A DNA stretch of 64,000 nucleotides from JAGQYH01 sp041393015 (GTDB taxonomy: Bacteria > Bacteroidota > Bacteroidia > Chitinophagales > JADIYW01). The stretch spans positions 922,669 through 986,668 of the forward strand of contig JAWKKV010000001.1 in NCBI GenBank assembly GCA_041393015.1, given 5' to 3'. Of the stretch, positions 60,389-64,000 are shown one piece after another. The notes beneath the pieces are model-generated. The model was given only the letters and a program-made list of their open reading frames with translations. It had not been told where the DNA came from and did not search any database. The translations under genes and the position numbers were made by a program. Positions within the stretch are counted from its first letter, which is position 1; each line of letters begins with the position of its first letter.

Positions 60389-61858
60389 ATGATTAAAAGA
60401 TTGCTCTACATTTTTTGCTTGTGTTCTATAAGTCTAAATATAGCAGCGCAATCGTATGATTTTAATGAAAATTGCCTCAAAGCTTACAAACAAATCTTTG
60501 AGTTAAGATTTGCAGATGCAGAACGAACATTAGCCAACGAACAGGCCAAAAATCCCAATAACCTAGTGCCAACTTTTTTAGAGAATTATATTGATTTTCT
60601 TGCCCTTTTTATTAGTGAAGAGGATGCCATGTTCCAGGAAAGGGAAGGAAATAAAGATCGAAGGTTAGATATTTTAAAAACAGGAGATAAGGAATCGCCT
60701 TATTATCTCTATACCCAAGCAGAAATTTATATGCAATGGGCGTTTACTCGGGTTAAATATGGGGAGTATATCAAGGCTTTTTTAGAGATTAAGAAGGCGT
60801 ATAAGCTATTGAATGATAATGCTGAAAAGTTTCCCGATTTCAAACCCAATTTGAAAAGCTTAGGGGTATTACATACGCTATTAGGGGCCATTCCGGATAA
60901 ATACAAATTTGGTGCTAAGGTTTTTGGTATGAAAGGATCCATCAGCCAAGGCATGAGCGAATTGGCACAAGCCATCAAACACGAGAACTTTATTTTTAAG
61001 GATGAAGCGTTAATTATGTATGCCATGTTGCAATTGCATTTGAATAAAAATGAAACGGAGGCATGGAAAATTATTAATACCAGCGTTTTACAACCGGATA
61101 AAAATTTAACACACTGCTTTGCAGCAAGCAGTATTGCTATGTATACCGGTAAAAATGACCAAGCTATAAAATTATTGGAAAACCGACCGAAAGGACCGCA
61201 ATACTTCCCTTTTCCATATTTAGATTTTTATTTAGGTTCTGTCAAATTAAACCGCTTGGACGACGATGCAGATATCTATTTGAAAAAGTATGTTACTCAA
61301 TACAAAGGCAAAAATTTCATCAAAGAAGCACATAGAAAGTTGTCGTGGTTTTATTTATTAAAGGGAAATTCAAGTAGCTATAACTACCATGTTCAAATGA
61401 CAATTTTAGAAGGCACTGCAGTAACAGACGAAGATAAATCGGCTCTAGCTGAGGTAACTTCAGGAGTAAAACCTAACAAACAATTACTTGAAGCTCGCTT
61501 ATTATTTGATGGAGCCTATTATTCAAAAGCATTGGCGATTCTTGAAAGTATCGATAGAAATACGTTGAGTAATGAGATTCAAAAGGTAGAATATAGCTAT
61601 AGAAAAGCTAGGATTTTAGATGAAATGAATAGTTTAGAGAAAGCTAAGAAAGAATATATCTGGACCATTGAAAATGGTGGGTCATTAGATTCTTATTTTG
61701 CACCTAATTCTTGCATTAAACTGGGAAATATCTACGAGAAGGAGAAAAACATTGCCAAAGCAGAAGAATATTACAAAAAGGCCTTTACTTATGGTGATCA
61801 TGAATACAAAAACAGTATTGATGCAGAAGCTAAGGCCGGTTTAAATAGGTTGAAATAA
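60389..61858 (+). CDS. TPR-containing secreted protein
   Basis: A 489-residue exported protein with a signal peptide (residues 1-22, ending NIAAQ). Helix-turn-helix repeats of TPR type run through most of it: CLKAYKQIFELRFADAERTLANEQAKNP, SPYYLYTQAEIYMQWAFTRVKYGEYIKAFLEIKKAYKLL, HCFAASSIAMYTGKNDQAIKLLENRP and a C-terminal CIKLGNIYEKEKNIAKAEEYYKKAFTYGD. It is probably a periplasmic scaffold for a membrane complex. There is no catalytic domain. It stands alone between terminator and DUF3667 gene (38 bp). A SusD-like or gliding role cannot be claimed. Confidence 0.8.
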   Translation: MIKRLLYIFCLCSISLNIAAQSYDFNENCLKAYKQIFELRFADAERTLANEQAKNPNNLVPTFLENYIDFLALFISEEDAMFQEREGNKDRRLDILKTGDKESPYYLYTQAEIYMQWAFTRVKYGEYIKAFLEIKKAYKLLNDNAEKFPDFKPNLKSLGVLHTLLGAIPDKYKFGAKVFGMKGSISQGMSELAQAIKHENFIFKDEALIMYAMLQLHLNKNETEAWKIINTSVLQPDKNLTHCFAASSIAMYTGKNDQAIKLLENRPKGPQYFPFPYLDFYLGSVKLNRLDDDADIYLKKYVTQYKGKNFIKEAHRKLSWFYLLKGNSSSYNYHVQMTILEGTAVTDEDKSALAEVTSGVKPNKQLLEARLLFDGAYYSKALAILESIDRNTLSNEIQKVEYSYRKARILDEMNSLEKAKKEYIWTIENGGSLDSYFAPNSCIKLGNIYEKEKNIAKAEEYYKKAFTYGDHEYKNSIDAEAKAGLNRLK

Positions 61859-61896
61859 GTTACTGAACTTTGTATTACAACTTTTGCTAATTTTGA

Positions 61897-62910
61897 GTGG
61901 TGAACGACTCCTCTTTATATAAATGCCCTAATTGCGAGAAATTCTATGATAAGGATTTTCAATATTGTCCTCATTGCGGACAAAAGCACGAAGAGAATGT
62001 TTTTACTTTAAAAGAGCTTCTAAGTGATTTTTTAGGTTCTTTAATTTCATTTGACTCCAAAGCATTCAATAGCTTACCAAAATTGATCTTTCGACCAGGC
62101 AAATTAACAGTCGATTACCTTAAAGGGAAAAGAGCCTCTAATTTGTCTCCTTTTAGAATGTACTTGTTTTTTTCGGTCGTACTTTTTTTGTTATTGCCCC
62201 TAATTATTCAAGAAGATAAACTTATCAAGGTAAACGAAGAGGCAACTGTTAGAAATGCAAAAAAGGACCTTAATAATGTGTTTCTTACCATTCAAGATTC
62301 CATAGAAGCAAACTTTGAAGAAGAAGACTTACAGGAGGTTCAAGGCGTTCCTGGAATGACTTTTAGCTTGGACGACAGTACCAATTTAAAAAACTGGAAG
62401 ACGGCTGTTAATTTAATTGAAAATGGCGCAACTATTCAGACTGCAGTTGATTCAGTTTTTAGTGATAAAGGGAGGTTGGCGAAGTTTACGATAAAACAAG
62501 CTTTAAAGGTAAATGCAAAAAAGGGAATAGGTCTAATGGGGGTTTTCTTAAATTCACTTTCCTATTCTTTATTCCTCTTTTTGCCACTATTTGCTTTAAT
62601 TCTCAAACTGTTATATGTGAGAAGAAATAGATATTATGTAGAGCATGTCATCTTTTCTCTGCACCTTTTTAGTTTTCTTTTCTTTACGTTAATCATATTG
62701 GTTTTACTGAGGCTGTTAAGTTTGCATATTCCATTATGGATTATAGGGTCATTGATTTTATTGTATTTATATTTTGCATTAAAAAGAGCATATTTGCAAG
62801 GATGGCTGAAAACTGCGGTTAAAAATGCAGTATTACTTTTCACAACAGTGGTGTTTTTGTGTCCTGTAATAATTGCAGTGGTTTTAATAATTTCATTTAT
62901 TTTCTATTAG
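61897..62910 (+). CDS. DUF3667 membrane protein with N-terminal zinc ribbon
   Basis: A 337-residue inner-membrane protein. The start is one of two adjacent GTG codons at 61897 and 61900. The N-terminus holds a zinc ribbon, CPNCEKFYDKDFQYCPHCGQK, with two CxxC pairs. ENVFTLKELLSDFLGSLISFDSKAFNSLPKLIFRPGKLTVDYLKGKRASNLSPFRMYLFFSVVLF is the DUF3667 signature. A periplasmic or cytosolic loop (about 110-215) separates the first hydrophobic segment from three to four C-terminal helices. Function unknown; zinc-ribbon plus membrane helices suggests a regulatory or chaperone role. It lies 20 bp before murB. Confidence 0.85.
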   Translation: MVNDSSLYKCPNCEKFYDKDFQYCPHCGQKHEENVFTLKELLSDFLGSLISFDSKAFNSLPKLIFRPGKLTVDYLKGKRASNLSPFRMYLFFSVVLFLLLPLIIQEDKLIKVNEEATVRNAKKDLNNVFLTIQDSIEANFEEEDLQEVQGVPGMTFSLDDSTNLKNWKTAVNLIENGATIQTAVDSVFSDKGRLAKFTIKQALKVNAKKGIGLMGVFLNSLSYSLFLFLPLFALILKLLYVRRNRYYVEHVIFSLHLFSFLFFTLIILVLLRLLSLHIPLWIIGSLILLYLYFALKRAYLQGWLKTAVKNAVLLFTTVVFLCPVIIAVVLIISFIFY

Positions 62911-62930
62911 GTTTGTAGCAAAAGATATCA

Positions 62931-63950
62931 TTGACAATTCAAGAGAACATATCACTAAAATCCTATAATACTTTTCAATTAGACTGTGAGGCTCAATATT
63001 TTGTGGAGCTCAATGAGCTAGCGGATATGGATGCGCTAATGAAGTGCGATATATTTAAAAATGAAAAGCACTTAGTATTGGGTGGAGGAAGCAACATGCT
63101 ATTTACTTCAGATCGGTTTGAAGGATTGGTGATTAAGAATAATTTGAAAGGAATTGAGGTTGTAGAAGAAAATGAAGATCATGTTTGGCTAAAAATTAGT
63201 GCCGGAGAGAATTGGCATGAAACCGTAACCTTTTGTGTGAACAATAAATGGGGCGGCATTGAAAATTTAGCCTTAATTCCAGGCTGTGTTGGAGCAGCAC
63301 CTATTCAGAATATTGGTGCTTACGGTGTAGAATTAAGAGATGTTTTTGAAAGTGCTTTATTCTTAAATTTTGAAGACAAATCTTTAAAAACATATCACAA
63401 TAGCGAAGCCAATTTTGGTTATAGAGACAGTATTTTTAAAAATGAGTTAAAGGGAAAGGGAATCATTGTTGCCGTTACTTTAAAGCTTAAAAAGCAGCCT
63501 CAACTGAATGTTTCATATGGTGCCATTCAACAAACGTTAGAATTGAAAGGTATTGTAGAGCCACAGATCAAGGATGTGTATCAGGCCGTAATTGATATAA
63601 GATCTTCTAAGCTACCCGATCCGAAAGTGATTGGAAACGCCGGTAGTTTTTTCAAGAATCCTGAATTGCAAAAAGACATAGCGGAAGAAATATTATTTGC
63701 TTATCCTAAAGCCCCTCATTATGTAATGGATGAAAAGACTATAAAAATTCCGGCAGGCTGGATGATTGAGCAATGCGGTTGGAAGGGTTTTATGGATGGT
63801 GATATAGGTGTGCATGATAAGCAAGCTTTAGTACTAGTGAACAAAGGCAATGGAAAAGGAGAGGATATCAAAGCGTTGGCCTTTAAAATTCAAAATTCAG
63901 TAATGGAAAGATTTGGGGTGATGCTTACACCGGAAGTAAATATGATCTAG
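62931..63950 (+). CDS. murB: UDP-N-acetylenolpyruvoylglucosamine reductase
   Basis: A 339-residue flavoenzyme of peptidoglycan precursor synthesis, reducing the enolpyruvyl group to lactyl with NADPH. TTG at 62931 is the start; it gives the usual opening IQENISLKSYNTFQLDCEAQYF. Core motifs are LVLGGGSNMLFT (FAD), GGIENLALIPGCVGAAPIQNIGAYGVELRDVF, NFGYRDSIFK with the catalytic-region Tyr/Arg, and VIGNAGSFFKNP with the proton-donor Ser. PAGWMIEQCGWKGFMDGDIGVHDKQALVLVN holds the C-terminal Glu region. Type I architecture and length are complete. The gene runs almost to the window edge; about 50 bp of downstream sequence shows nothing further. Confidence 0.95.
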   Translation: MTIQENISLKSYNTFQLDCEAQYFVELNELADMDALMKCDIFKNEKHLVLGGGSNMLFTSDRFEGLVIKNNLKGIEVVEENEDHVWLKISAGENWHETVTFCVNNKWGGIENLALIPGCVGAAPIQNIGAYGVELRDVFESALFLNFEDKSLKTYHNSEANFGYRDSIFKNELKGKGIIVAVTLKLKKQPQLNVSYGAIQQTLELKGIVEPQIKDVYQAVIDIRSSKLPDPKVIGNAGSFFKNPELQKDIAEEILFAYPKAPHYVMDEKTIKIPAGWMIEQCGWKGFMDGDIGVHDKQALVLVNKGNGKGEDIKALAFKIQNSVMERFGVMLTPEVNMI

Positions 63951-64000
63951 GTTTTTTTCTATAAATATTTTTCATTTTCCGACACATAAAGTCGAAAGAT

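Overview
The window looks like chromosomal DNA of a member of the Bacteroidota. The base composition is AT-rich. Two secreted enzymes end in type A sorting domains of the type IX secretion system (T9SS), and a repeat protein ends in a type B (gliding-motility-associated) domain. There is a PorV-type outer-membrane protein, several Bacteroidota-style beta-barrels, a LytTR/propeller two-component pair and TAnnTTTG-type promoters. Rank below phylum cannot be fixed by eye; the gene set fits a free-living flavobacterial or chitinophagal-type heterotroph. Several genes have TTG or GTG starts. No rRNA, transposase, integrase, CRISPR array or phage module is visible. One tRNA (Phe, GAA) is present.

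Layout. 1-5.2 kb: a truncated NhaD antiporter, a DUF1015 protein, a cystathionine gamma-lyase/synthase-type enzyme, PrsW and a TIGR02757 protein. 5.2-7.9 kb: an insert bounded by a perfect 36-bp direct repeat, holding a PorV-like gene, a decayed copy of the neighbouring 115-aa gene and a membrane-anchored FAH-family enzyme. 8-14.5 kb: envelope and secreted proteins. 14.6-19.1 kb: HflX, an ArsR-type regulator divergent from metZ, a GT39-like enzyme and tRNA-Phe. 19.1-25.1 kb: a Gln/Asn-rich lipoprotein bracketed by two near-identical terminators, a sterol-desaturase-family enzyme, an acyltransferase, and an ECF sigma/anti-sigma/Spy-like operon. 25.2-35.4 kb: a GPI18-like mannosyltransferase, a LytTR two-component pair, a protein with a possible His/Cys dyad beside a VIT-VWA protein, a ParE-type toxin-antitoxin pair and a beta-barrel. 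35.5-43.2 kb: DPP-IV, a secreted M28 peptidase, DusB, an S23-type four-helix-bundle gene flanked by inverted 8-bp arrays, and a CPBP/DUF2007/CdsA/Psd phospholipid cluster. 43.6-50.2 kb: HtpG, two tandem PAS-LuxR regulators, an MsbA-like ABC exporter, TruA and a small orphan gene. 50.5-64 kb: an AddB-like nuclease, a Porin_10 protein, PNP, LpxK, Nif3 plus a zinc-ribbon coiled-coil protein, a TPR protein, DUF3667 and MurB.

How the genes work together. Much of the window serves the envelope: phosphatidylethanolamine synthesis (CdsA, Psd), lipid acylation, LpxK, MurB, outer-membrane barrels and T9SS cargo. Two trans-sulfuration-type enzymes lie far apart; the second is divergent from an ArsR regulator whose candidate operator overlaps its own -7 element.

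The least-explained material is non-coding. Three intergenic elements of about 190-230 bp (near 30.2, 43.4 and 50.4 kb) share one architecture: terminal inverted arms made of two tandem 8-9-bp units, and a perfect central palindrome around CGCT..AGCG. The S23 gene is framed by inverted 8-bp CTAG arrays, one of which contains its stop codon. The 36-bp-repeat-bounded insert near 5-8 kb appears to have swapped the 3' end of a gene. These three are the best candidates for undescribed mobile or recombinational systems here.
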